Positions 38,146 to 47,301 of a DNA stretch of 47,354 bases are shown here, piece after piece (position 1 is the first letter of the stretch; each line of letters opens with the position of its first letter). The translations under genes and the position numbers were made by a program. The DNA lies in assembly GCA_016208415.1 (NCBI GenBank), contig JACQYB010000032.1, positions 1 through 47,354 of the forward strand, written 5' to 3'. The notes beneath the pieces were generated by a model. The model did no database searches, was not told where the DNA came from, and worked only from the letters and a program-made list of their open reading frames with translations. Source of the stretch: Betaproteobacteria bacterium (GTDB lineage Bacteria; Pseudomonadota; Gammaproteobacteria; Burkholderiales; Rhodocyclaceae).

Positions 38146-39936
38146 TCACCCCTGCTGCGGTGGCGCCACCTTCATCACTTCGGCGATGCTGGTCATGCCC
38201 GCTGCGACTTTCATGGCACCGCTGATGCGCAGCGGCTTCATGCCTTCCCGGTAGGCCGCCTCGCGCAGCCGCGCCACTTCGGTCTCGGCGGTCACCAGCT
38301 TGCGCAGCGCGGGGCTCATGACGAGCACCTCGTAGAGGCCGACCCGTCCCTGGAAACCCGTCATGCGGCAATCCAGGCAGCCCGGCGCGTGGTGCAGCGT
38401 GCGCGGCGTGGCGGCCTTCCACGGCGACACCAGTTCCCGCCAGCCGGCCAGATCCTCCTCCGCCACATCCACCGGCTGCTTGCAGTGGGGACAGAGCGTG
38501 CGCACCAGGCGCTGCGCCATCACACCCAGCAGCGTGGAATTGAGCAGGTAGGCCGGCACACCCAGGTCCAGCAGCCGGGTGACGGCGCTGGGGGCATCGT
38601 TGGTGTGCAGGGTGGACAGCACGAGATGGCCGGTGAGGGCCGACTGGATCGCCATTTCGGCGGTTTCCAGGTCGCGGATCTCGCCAACCATGATGATGTC
38701 CGGGTCCTGGCGCATGAGCGCCCGCAGGCCCTGGGCGAAGCCGGTGTCCAGCGCCGCCTGCACCTGCATCTGGTTGAAGGCGGGCTCGATCATCTCGATC
38801 GGGTCCTCCACCGTGCACACGTTCACCTCCGGCGTCGCCAGTTGCCTGAGCGTGGAGTACAGGGTGGTGGTCTTGCCCGAGCCGGTGGGGCCGGTGACGA
38901 GGATGATGCCGTTGGGCTGGGCGGTCATGGCGTTCCAGCGCACCAGGTCGTCCTCGGAGAAGCCCAGTTCGCCGAAGTCGCGCACCAGCACCTCGGGGTC
39001 GAAGATGCGCATCACCAGCTTCTCGCCGAAGGCGGTAGGCAGGGTGGAAAGACGCAGTTCCACCTCCTGGCCTGCGGGGGTGCGCGTCTTGATACGCCCA
39101 TCCTGGGGGCGGCGCTTCTCCACCACGTCCATGCGGCCGAGGATCTTGATGCGGCTCACCATGGCGTGCATCACCGGCATGGGGATCTGGTAGACCTGAT
39201 GCAGCACGCCGTCGATGCGGAAGCGCACGTAACCCAGGTCGCGTCGCGGCTCCAGGTGGATGTCGCTGGCGCGGCTGTCGAAGGCGTACTGCCACAGCCA
39301 GTCCACGATGTGGACGATGTGCTGGTCGTTGGCGTCGATGCTGGCCTTGGACTTGCCCAGTTCCACCAGTTGCTCGAAGTTGGAAAGCCCGCTGCTCGCG
39401 CCGCTCTGGCTGGCGCCGCGCACCGAGCGGGCAAGGTTGAAGAACTCCACCCGGTAGCGGGCGATGTCGACCGGATTGGCGATGACGCGCCGGATGCGCT
39501 TGCCCAGCACCGGCTGCAGCTCGGTTTCCCACTCCCGCACGAAGGGCTCGGCGGTGGCGATGCTCACCTCTCGCGCCGAAACGTCCACCGGCAGGATGCC
39601 GAAGCGCGCCGCGTAGGCGTTGGACATCACCTCGGTGACGGTGGAGAAATCGATGCGCAGCGGGTCGATGTGCAGGTAGTCCAGCCCGCTCCAGCCGGCC
39701 AGCCATTCGGTAAGGGCTTCCAGCGTCAACGCCCGGTGGGGCGGCAGCGTGGCGCGCAGGCGGTGTTCCGCCAGCAACGTCAGCGGGTGGACATCGCCCT
39801 TCCAGAAGCGGCGCTCGCGGCGCAGCGCGGCGATGTCCTCGGCTACGGCGAGACCATCCGCCTCGATGGCGTCGACGATCTCATCCAGCGTGAGCCGGTG
39901 CTCCCGGCTGACGGGCCGGGCCTGGGCGGTAAGCAT
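38146..39936 (-). CDS. GspE/PilB-family secretion or pilus assembly ATPase
   Basis: Hexameric traffic ATPase of 596 residues. The N-terminal T2SSE_N-type region (about 30-170) precedes the ATPase core. That core has an Asp box (VEDPIE, about 377-382), Walker A GPTGSGKTT (349-357), Walker B region DIIMVGEIRD (413-422) and a His box around HLVLSTLHTNDAPS. A tetracysteine zinc site (Cys482, 485, 520, 523) is typical of GspE and many PilB proteins. It powers a type II secretion or type IV pilus machine, but no other subunit is nearby, so it is an orphan. ATG 39936 is preferred to 39984 because a GAGGA sequence lies upstream. Confidence 0.88.
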   Translation of the reverse strand: MLTAQARPVSREHRLTLDEIVDAIEADGLAVAEDIAALRRERRFWKGDVHPLTLLAEHRLRATLPPHRALTLEALTEWLAGWSGLDYLHIDPLRIDFSTVTEVMSNAYAARFGILPVDVSAREVSIATAEPFVREWETELQPVLGKRIRRVIANPVDIARYRVEFFNLARSVRGASQSGASSGLSNFEQLVELGKSKASIDANDQHIVHIVDWLWQYAFDSRASDIHLEPRRDLGYVRFRIDGVLHQVYQIPMPVMHAMVSRIKILGRMDVVEKRRPQDGRIKTRTPAGQEVELRLSTLPTAFGEKLVMRIFDPEVLVRDFGELGFSEDDLVRWNAMTAQPNGIILVTGPTGSGKTTTLYSTLRQLATPEVNVCTVEDPIEMIEPAFNQMQVQAALDTGFAQGLRALMRQDPDIIMVGEIRDLETAEMAIQSALTGHLVLSTLHTNDAPSAVTRLLDLGVPAYLLNSTLLGVMAQRLVRTLCPHCKQPVDVAEEDLAGWRELVSPWKAATPRTLHHAPGCLDCRMTGFQGRVGLYEVLVMSPALRKLVTAETEVARLREAAYREGMKPLRISGAMKVAAGMTSIAEVMKVAPPQQG

Positions 39937-40089
39937 GGGGTGCGTTGTCCTCGTCCGCGACCGCCCACGCGGGCCGGTCGGCATTTGAGTTGGGTCAACG
40001 CCCCGATTGCGCCCACCTTTAGTGGCGCCTTCGTCGAAATGCGGTGCGTGCCGGCGCCGTGCCGAGGTGGAAACGCCGAAGGATGTGAC

Positions 40090-40122
40090 GGGGCTGAAAG
40101 GCGGATCCCGCCTTTCAGCCCC
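40090..40122 (-). terminator. Perfect 15-bp hairpin over the viaA stop codon
   Basis: GGGGCTGAAAGGCGG and its exact complement are separated by three bases; the viaA stop codon (40115-40117) lies inside one arm. There is no T-run. It is likely a transcription end or RNA-stabilising stem, with partial sequence similarity to DNA upstream of htpG. Confidence 0.6.
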
Positions 40123-41596
40123 TCAAGGCACCGGGAAAGTACATCGCCGTGAGGCTGCGCGAATGCACCGGCGAGGCCGGCACCTCGGCCTGGCTGCCGT
40201 AGCGGCGCCAGTCGCGCAGCCAGAAGATGTCGTCGCACAGTTCCAGCAGGCCGATGGTCTCGCGGTCGCCGATGAGGATGCCCTGCACACGCAGGCCCTG
40301 CTCCGCCCGGACCCGGCGCAGCAGTTCGGCCACCTCCCGGGTAACGCCGAATTCGCCGTCGCTGGCGATCACCAGGTCGGCGCGGCACCAGCCGTGCTCG
40401 GCCAGGCGCCTCACCGCCAGTTCGATGGCCTCGGCGATGTCCGTGCCACCGCCGAAGCTCTGGCCGATGAAGCCCAGCAGCCGTTCCAGGCCGTCGGCAT
40501 CGAGTTCCAGGGCGTGCTCCAGCAGTTCCCCAGGCCCGCCGAAGGCCACCACATGGCAGGCCCGCCCCTGGCGCCGGGCGGCGCGCATGGCCTCCAGCAC
40601 CACCGCCTTGGCCACGTTCTCCGGCGCCCCCTGCATGGAACCGGAGGTGTCCACGCAGACGATGATCGGCCCGGCCTCCAGCCGGTGGCCCGGCGCCGGC
40701 ACCAGCCGCGGACGCCAGGTGTCGGCCTCGGTCAGCACCGTCACGACGCTGGAATCCTCGTCGTCGTAACAGAGCAGGTTGCGCTCCGCGCGCCTCGCGT
40801 GCCACAGCAACCGCAGCCGCCGATGGCCCAGCAGCGCCGACTCCGCCGGCAGCATGCGCGCGATGTCGGCCGAACGCTTGAGCCCGTGGGTCTCGCAGGG
40901 AATGTGGGGCAGGCGCAGCCATTGCTGGCGCGATACCCGTTCCCGCACCCGTTCGCGCCGCTCCTGCACCTCCACCACCGAGGCGCCCCACTCTTCCACC
41001 GCGCGCGAGCGGCCCAGGGCGCGGATGAGCCGGCGCAGCTCCTCCAGCCCGTCCAGCAGATCGCGGATGCGCAGCAGCTCCTGCCACGGGCCGCTGCGCA
41101 GCAGGCCCTGCACCGCCTGCCAGCGGGCGAACTGCGCCAGATCCCCCAGTTCCTCGAAGACGCGCAGCACCTCGTCGAATTCGCCGGTGGTGGCGTCCCA
41201 GTCGGCGGCGAATTCCGCGGCGGCACGCCGTGCGGCCCCGGCTTCGGTGTCGCCATGGCGGTCGCGGTGGTCGGGAATGCGGTTGAGGTGCCACAGCAGG
41301 CTGCGCGTCACCTGATCCGCGACGTCATCCTGCTGGCGGCAGTAGAGTGGCAGATCCAGTTCGCGCAGGCGGGTGGCCATGGGGTCGGCCACGTGGGATG
41401 CCAGCCAGGCGGCCAGGCCGTCCTGCGGCAGTTGCCCCTCGAACAGCGCCTCGCGCAGCGCCGCCACGCCCGCCAGCCGCGCCGGCAACGACCCGGCGGC
41501 GGTGATGATGGCGGGCAGCCACAGGCTGCGGGCGAGTTCCTCCAGCGGCGCCAGCAGCGTCTCCAGGGCGTCGGGACGAAAGCTGTCGCGATTCAT
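40115..41596 (-). CDS. viaA: VWA-domain protein, ViaA-like
   Basis: A 493-residue protein with a helical N-terminal two thirds and a C-terminal von Willebrand A domain. The MIDAS motif is DTSGSM at 316-321, with the following TDIAEA and IASDGEFG elements completing the metal site. Length and layout match ViaA, the partner of the MoxR AAA+ ATPase RavA. In E. coli the pair works with respiratory complexes and Fe-S assembly and affects aminoglycoside sensitivity. It follows ravA directly. ViaA looks intact although its partner gene is broken. Confidence 0.82.
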   Translation of the reverse strand: MNRDSFRPDALETLLAPLEELARSLWLPAIITAAGSLPARLAGVAALREALFEGQLPQDGLAAWLASHVADPMATRLRELDLPLYCRQQDDVADQVTRSLLWHLNRIPDHRDRHGDTEAGAARRAAAEFAADWDATTGEFDEVLRVFEELGDLAQFARWQAVQGLLRSGPWQELLRIRDLLDGLEELRRLIRALGRSRAVEEWGASVVEVQERRERVRERVSRQQWLRLPHIPCETHGLKRSADIARMLPAESALLGHRRLRLLWHARRAERNLLCYDDEDSSVVTVLTEADTWRPRLVPAPGHRLEAGPIIVCVDTSGSMQGAPENVAKAVVLEAMRAARRQGRACHVVAFGGPGELLEHALELDADGLERLLGFIGQSFGGGTDIAEAIELAVRRLAEHGWCRADLVIASDGEFGVTREVAELLRRVRAEQGLRVQGILIGDRETIGLLELCDDIFWLRDWRRYGSQAEVPASPVHSRSLTAMYFPGALRG

Positions 41597-41612
41597 GGCG
41601 CGCCGCGCCCGG

Positions 41613-42858
41613 TCACGGCTGGGCGGCGAAGTCCATGGGGATGGGATCGGGAGCCCGGCCGGCGGCGTCGTCGCGCCGCGGCAGGCGGCCGAAGCCTTCC
41701 TTCACGCGCTCGACCCTTGTTCGCAGCACCTGGACGGCATCGCGCGTGGCGCTCAGCGCCGTGCGGCCACTGGCCGCGTAGGCCGGCGCGATCCAGAGGT
41801 GTTCGGACACGGTGCGGGCGAAATCCGCCATCTGCGCCTCCAGCGTCCGCAGGTAGTCGTCGATGCGGGCGAGCAGTTCGTCCGTCTGCGCCGTGCGCGC
41901 GGCGATGTGGTGCGCCCCCCAGCGGCGGCGGTTCATCATGCTCGACAGGCGCGGCGCCACGTCCCCCGCCCCTGCTCCACCCAGTTCCCGCGCCAGGGTG
42001 AGCTTGCCGCTGTCGTCGAAGGCCAGGTCCTGGGCACTGGCTTCCTGCTCCAGGGTCGCCTCGAAGGCTTCCACCACCTGCGTCAGGCGCACCGGGTCGA
42101 GCCGGCCGTGGGTGCCGAGGCGGCGGCCGAACCACTCCGCCACCAGTCCTGCCTGCTGTGGGTGGTGGCAGGCGCAGAACTGGGTGAGCCACAGATCCCA
42201 AAGGGATACAGCGTCGCGTCCGTCGGTGAGCGCCGCAGTCTTGAGCAGGGCCACGATCTTGCGCCAGCGCCGGTCGGACACCGCCATGCCCTTCTCGGCC
42301 AGGAAGCCGCGCAGGTCGGTGAGCAGATCCACCACCTCCGCGGGCAGCGCCACCTCCTCCCGCGCCGCCGCCAGGGCCGCCAGTTCCGCTGGGGCGATGC
42401 GCAGTTCCGGCGCCACTTCCGGCAGGGCTTCCTCGGGCAGGGCCAGCAGCGCGCCGAAGGCATCGTCGCTGACGTGGTCCACCGCGCAGCGCAGCAGGAA
42501 ACGGTCGTAGAAGGCGGCCAGCAGGTCCTCCTCGGGCACCTCGTTGGCGGCGCCCACGACGCAGATGAGCGGCGTGGGCAGGCGCCGCGCGCCGTTGTCG
42601 AACTCGCGCTCGTTGAGCAGCGTCAGCAGGGCGTTGAGGATGGCGCTGTTGGCCTTGAACACCTCGTCGATGAAGGCGATGGTGCAGGCGCCGCGCCAGC
42701 TCGCTCTTGGCGCTGCCGGGCGGGCCGATGAGCAGCAGGTGCTCGCCCGCCAGCGCCGCCAGCAACGCCAGGCGCACGGGGGTGTCGCGCTCCAGCAGGC
42801 CGCGGCCGAGGTGTTCGATGAGTCGGGCGAGTCGGGGTTTGGAGAAGCGTGCGGCCAT
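41613..42858 (-). pseudogene. ravA: RavA-like MoxR AAA+ ATPase, internal out-of-frame deletion
   Basis: RavA is the AAA+ partner of ViaA. The 5' part encodes a normal N-terminus and Walker A (LLIGPPGSAKSELARRL). At 42684-42695 the homology jumps frame and resumes at Walker B (IAFIDEVFKANSAILNALLTLLNEREFDNGARR), continuing to the natural end at 41613. The roughly 45-50 residues between Walker A and B (the FST.EE.FGP..I.L block) are missing. That implies a deletion near 145 bp plus a frameshift; GGCGCCTG at the junction could be shared by both original flanks. The unshifted frame ends at 41593 and would give a nonsense tail. Start at 42858 (MAARFSKPRL) is inferred; 42891 is possible. Confidence 0.8.
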
Positions 42859-42932
42859 GGCGGATTCGGATTCAGCCGGGACGAAACCCATGATAGCCGA
42901 ACCCACCGGCTGACCGCGCAGCAGGCTACGCG

Positions 42933-42958
42933 CGCGGGCGGCCGCAGTGCCGCCCGCG
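42933..42958 (-). terminator. Hairpin after DsrC-like gene 1
   Basis: Ten-base arms CGCGGGCGGC and GCCGCCCGCG with a six-base loop, 13 bp past the stop codon, without a T-run. A matching hairpin follows the tandem paralogue. Confidence 0.5.
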
Positions 42959-42970
42959 ATCAGGCGGGGA

Positions 42971-43345
42971 TCAGGACACGCTGCCGAAGCTGGTGTCCTG
43001 CGCGAGGAACGGCGCCTTCAGCCCGGCCATGCGGCAGCCCTGGGCGATGGGCCCGCCGGGAAACAGCGCGTAAAGGTGCTTGATGCCGCCCCGGCTATGG
43101 AAATGCTCCTCCAAGGCGTCGTGGAGATCCCGCAAGCTGATGCTCGGCTCGTCCTCGTGGCGCGCGAAGTAGTTTTGCAGGCCCTTGATCGCCTCCCAGT
43201 GCTCCTCGCCGAGAACGATCCCTTCCGCCGCGGCGACGTGCTCCGCCTCTTCGCGGCGCCAGCCGGGGGGTGCATGGGGGAAGTCCGGGTCCATCGGAGC
43301 TTCGTTGATCGGCAGGTCGGAATCGTCGCAGGACAGATTCATCAT
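42971..43345 (-). CDS. DsrC/TusE-like protein, monothiol paralogue 1
   Basis: A 124-residue protein of the DsrC/TusE/DsvC sulfur-relay fold: EGIVLGEEHWEAIKGLQNY, PSISLRDLHDALEEHF, GGIKHLYALFPGGP and QGCRMAGLKAP. These proteins carry persulfides or trisulfides between sulfurtransferases, DsrAB or tRNA thiolation enzymes through cysteines on a flexible C-terminal arm. Here the arm cysteine Cys104 (QGC) is kept, but the usual penultimate CysA is absent and the tail is longer (FLAQDTSFGSVS), with Gln116 where the paralogue has Cys. The only other cysteine is Cys6. ATG 43345 has AGGAGG seven bases upstream. About 74% identical to paralogue 2 (92 of 124 by hand). Confidence 0.8.
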   Translation of the reverse strand: MMNLSCDDSDLPINEAPMDPDFPHAPPGWRREEAEHVAAAEGIVLGEEHWEAIKGLQNYFARHEDEPSISLRDLHDALEEHFHSRGGIKHLYALFPGGPIAQGCRMAGLKAPFLAQDTSFGSVS

Positions 43346-43384
43346 GGTCTCGCCTCCTCTTGTCATTGCTGATGGGCTGATTTC

Positions 43385-43413
43385 AAGGTAGGCGACGGCG
43401 GGCGAGGGTGCAA
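43385..43413 (-). promoter_or_regulatory. Promoter of DsrC-like gene 1
   Basis: On the minus strand TTGCAC (43408-43413) and TACCTT (43385-43390) are 17 bp apart. Both hexamers are identical to those of the paralogue 509 bp away; only two bases in the spacer differ. Confidence 0.55.
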
Positions 43414-43437
43414 GGCAAGAGGCGCCGTTGTCGCGGA

Positions 43438-43461
43438 GCGGGCGGCGCGGCGGCCGCCCGC
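43438..43461 (-). terminator. Hairpin after DsrC-like gene 2
   Basis: Nine-base arms GCGGGCGGC and GCCGCCCGC with a six-base loop, 18 bp past the stop, matching the one after gene 1. Lies between gene 2 and the gene 1 promoter, so the copies are probably separate transcripts. Confidence 0.5.
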
Positions 43462-43479
43462 GTCACGATCAGGCCGGGA

Positions 43480-43854
43480 TCAGGACACGCTGCCGTAGTT
43501 GGGGTCGCAGGCGAGGAAGGGTGCCTTCAACCCGGCGATGCGGCAGCCCTGGCAGATGGGCCCGCCCGGGAAAAGCAAATACAGCTGCTTGATGCCGCCG
43601 CGGCTGTGGAAGTGCTCGTCCAGCGCATCGTGCAGGTCATGCACGTTGATGCTCGGCTGGTCTTCGTGGCGGGCGTAGTAGTTCTGCAGACCGTTTATCG
43701 CCTCCCAGTGCTCCTCGGTGAGGACGATCCCCTCCTCGAAGGCGACGCGCTCTGCCTCTTCGCAGGTCCAATCGAAGGGAGCATGGGGGAAATCCGGATC
43801 TATCGGCGCATGGATGATCGGCCGGCCAGGGTCGTCATGGGTAAGAATCATCAT
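43480..43854 (-). CDS. DsrC/TusE-like protein, multi-cysteine paralogue 2
   Basis: Tandem sister of the gene at 42971-43345, also 124 residues. Same DsrC/TusE fold signatures (EGIVLTEEHWEAINGLQNYY, LHDALDEHFHSRGGIK, LYLLFPGGP). The cysteine set differs: Cys31, a CxxC made of Cys101 and Cys104 (CQGC), and Cys116 in the tail (FLACDPNYGSVS). Cys104 to Cys116 is a spacing of 12, close to the 11 between CysB and CysA of canonical DsrC, but here eight more residues follow. It could therefore form an intramolecular disulfide or carry a trisulfide, unlike paralogue 1. ATG 43854 with AGAGGAG upstream. Sulfur-relay function is inferred from the fold only. Confidence 0.8.
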   Translation of the reverse strand: MMILTHDDPGRPIIHAPIDPDFPHAPFDWTCEEAERVAFEEGIVLTEEHWEAINGLQNYYARHEDQPSINVHDLHDALDEHFHSRGGIKQLYLLFPGGPICQGCRIAGLKAPFLACDPNYGSVS

Positions 43855-43893
43855 GGTGTCGTCTCCTCTTGTCATCCCGGATGGGGTGATTTC

Positions 43894-43922
43894 AAGGTAG
43901 GTGATGGCGGGCGAGGGTGCAA
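43894..43922 (-). promoter_or_regulatory. Promoter of DsrC-like gene 2
   Basis: TTGCAC (43917-43922), 17-bp spacer, TACCTT (43894-43899) on the minus strand; leader of about 33 bases. Duplicated intact with the gene. Confidence 0.55.
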
Positions 43923-44007
43923 GTCCGGTTCGCACGACGCGGCGGTGGGGGTCGGCGACTCACCCGGCCCGCACTCAGGGGCCCGGCGCCAACGCCTTCC
44001 AACGCCT

Positions 44008-44445
44008 TCACTTGTCCGGCACTTCGATCCCGTGGGAGCGCAACCAGCGTTTGTCCAGTTCCCAGCGTACCGACTTGACGCCCGGCTGCTCCAGCACGAT
44101 GGCGCGGGCTTCGTCCTGCATCTGCCCGAGGCGCGTCTGCGCGGCGACGAAGGCCGGATCGTTGGCGTTCATCACGTCCAGATCCGGCTGGACCGCCCGC
44201 AGGAAGTTCAGGGCGGGCACGTTCCTGTCACGGGGCGTGGTCATCACCGCCGCATCGCCCTCCGTGCGGATCACCCGGAACTGGTAGGGATAGGCCCGGA
44301 GCTGTTCGCTGGCCTCGCTCTCGATGGCCCGGTTCAGGTCCCGGGAGCGTTCGTCCGGACGCTGGACGAACCAGTCCAGCGCAAACGCCACCAGCACGGC
44401 CAGGACGATCCAGTGCCAGATCTTGAGCTTGGGCAGGCGTTTCAA
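44008..44445 (-). CDS. Hypothetical membrane-anchored protein
   Basis: A 145-residue protein of no family I can name. A basic start (MKRLPKLKIWHW) is followed by one transmembrane helix (about residues 11-25), so the rest is probably periplasmic: a soluble alpha/beta domain with YPYQFRVIRTEGDAAVMTTPRDRNVPALNFL and VKSVRWELDKRWL. No cysteines, no known motif. Codon use and G+C match the neighbours. It lies downstream of the broken DUF4143 ATPase on the same strand with a 174-bp gap. Confidence 0.6.
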   Translation of the reverse strand: MKRLPKLKIWHWIVLAVLVAFALDWFVQRPDERSRDLNRAIESEASEQLRAYPYQFRVIRTEGDAAVMTTPRDRNVPALNFLRAVQPDLDVMNANDPAFVAAQTRLGQMQDEARAIVLEQPGVKSVRWELDKRWLRSHGIEVPDK

Positions 44446-44619
44446 GATGTTCCCCTTCCTGTCGCGTGATTGACGACACGATATGTGGTGACGCCGGTGG
44501 AGGCAAGGTGTCGGGATTTGCGCAACGGCGCCCCACGACCAGGGGCGGACAATTCGCTCAACGTGGTCCGGATCAGCCTTGGTCCGCCTGACCTGCCGTG
44601 CGCCGTGACAAGTTGCGGG

Positions 44620-45224
44620 TTACCGCCGCAACCCGGTGTCGATTTCCGCCACGTGGCCCAGGGGCAGCGCCGTGATGCGTTCCGCCAGCGGGAATCGCTC
44701 GCGGCCCGGATAGACCACCCAGAGGTGTTCCAGCCCCAGGTCGTCGATGGCGACATGCATGGAGCGGGTGGTGGCAGGGGCATCGGCGCACTTGAACTCA
44801 AAGCCGAGACGCCTTCCCCGGCGCATCAGCAACAGGTCCAGTTCGGCCCCGCGCTGGGTGGCCCAGAAATAGGCTCCCTGGTCGCCATGGGCGATCAGCG
44901 TCTGCTCCAGGGCGAAGCCCTCCCAACTCGCCCCGTAGCGTGGGTGGGCACGCAGGGCCGGCATGTCGGCAATGCCGAGGAAGTGGTGCAGCAGGCCGCT
45001 GTCGCGCAGGTAGACCTTCGGCGCCTTGACCTGCCGCTTCGCCAGGTTCTCATGCCAGGGCTGGAGGATCCTCAGCATGTAGGTGCCCGTCAGGATGTCG
45101 CGACCTGAAGCGCCAGGGTCGTCTTGCCTGTCTGCCGTGCTCCCAGCAAGGCGACGACCGGCGATTCCGTCAGGCGCAGGCGGATGTCGCTCAATAAGCC
45201 GGTCCTGGGAATTTGTTGTTGCAT
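44620..45224 (-). pseudogene. DUF4143 AAA-type ATPase, large internal deletion
   Basis: Intact members are roughly 380-400 residues: an N-terminal AAA_14 ATPase domain and a C-terminal DUF4143 domain. Here ATG 45224 opens MQQQIPRTGLLSDIRLRLTE, followed by Walker A GARQTGKTTLALQVA, then a stop at 45090-45092 after 44 codons. In the next frame, from about 45098, the C-terminal domain resumes as LTGTYMLRILQPWHENLAKRQVK, VYLRDSGLLHHFLGI, SWEGFALEQ and FEFKCADAPATTRSM to the stop at 44620. About 180 residues (Walker B, sensor, linker) are missing. The gene family is patchily distributed and often horizontally acquired. A perfect 13-bp inverted repeat overlaps the start codon. Confidence 0.82.
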
Positions 45225-45252
45225 ATCGCCGATCATATTGGCGATATGCAAC
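45218..45252. promoter_or_regulatory. Perfect 13-bp inverted repeat over the DUF4143 start codon
   Basis: GTTGCATATCGCC (45218-45230) and its exact complement (45240-45252) flank nine bases. One arm contains the ATG (minus strand, 45224-45222). Plausible operator or translation-blocking hairpin. Confidence 0.55.
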
Positions 45253-45284
45253 GATTACAAGCCGCTGCACGGCACTCAGCGCCA

Positions 45285-45307
45285 TGCCCCGGCGTATCGA
45301 CGGGGCA
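45285..45307 (-). terminator. Hairpin after htpG
   Basis: TGCCCCG and CGGGGCA arms around nine bases, seven bases past the htpG stop. No T-run. Confidence 0.4.
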
Positions 45308-45313
45308 CGCGCC

Positions 45314-47245
<1,932 letters not shown>

Positions 47246-47273
47246 ATTTTCGTGCTCCGAAGGAATGCGGGCG

Positions 47274-47301
47274 ATATGGGGTCGGGGGACCGCTTTTCAA
47301 C
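47274..47301 (-). promoter_or_regulatory. Sigma32 heat-shock promoter of htpG
   Basis: On the minus strand GTTGAAA (47295-47301), a 13-bp spacer and CCCCATAT (47274-47281) match the sigma32 consensus CTTGAAA - 11-16 bp - CCCCATNT at all but one defined base. The predicted transcript start gives a leader of about 20 bases. Confidence 0.88.

Larger units (their letters stand above)
42933..43413 (-). repeat. Tandem duplication unit, copy 1
   Basis: Promoter, ribosome site, 124-codon gene and 3' hairpin form one unit that recurs 509 bp further along (43438-43922). Both start and stop codons of the two genes are offset by exactly 509 bp. Confidence 0.8.
43438..43922 (-). repeat. Tandem duplication unit, copy 2
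   Basis: Second copy of the promoter-gene-hairpin unit. The promoter region differs from copy 1 at only about two of 36 bases, which is less than the divergence of the coding part. Confidence 0.8.

Noticed and set aside
38056-40152. Plus-strand open frame of about 700 codons opposite the GspE/PilB gene
   Set aside because: No recognisable domain; explained by codon bias of the minus-strand ATPase gene.
43857-43900. CTTGAAA followed by CCCCAT upstream of DsrC-like gene 2, as a sigma32 promoter
   Set aside because: The two motifs are only three bases apart instead of 11-16, and copy 1 does not keep the CCCCAT; the TTGCAC/TACCTT pair fits better.
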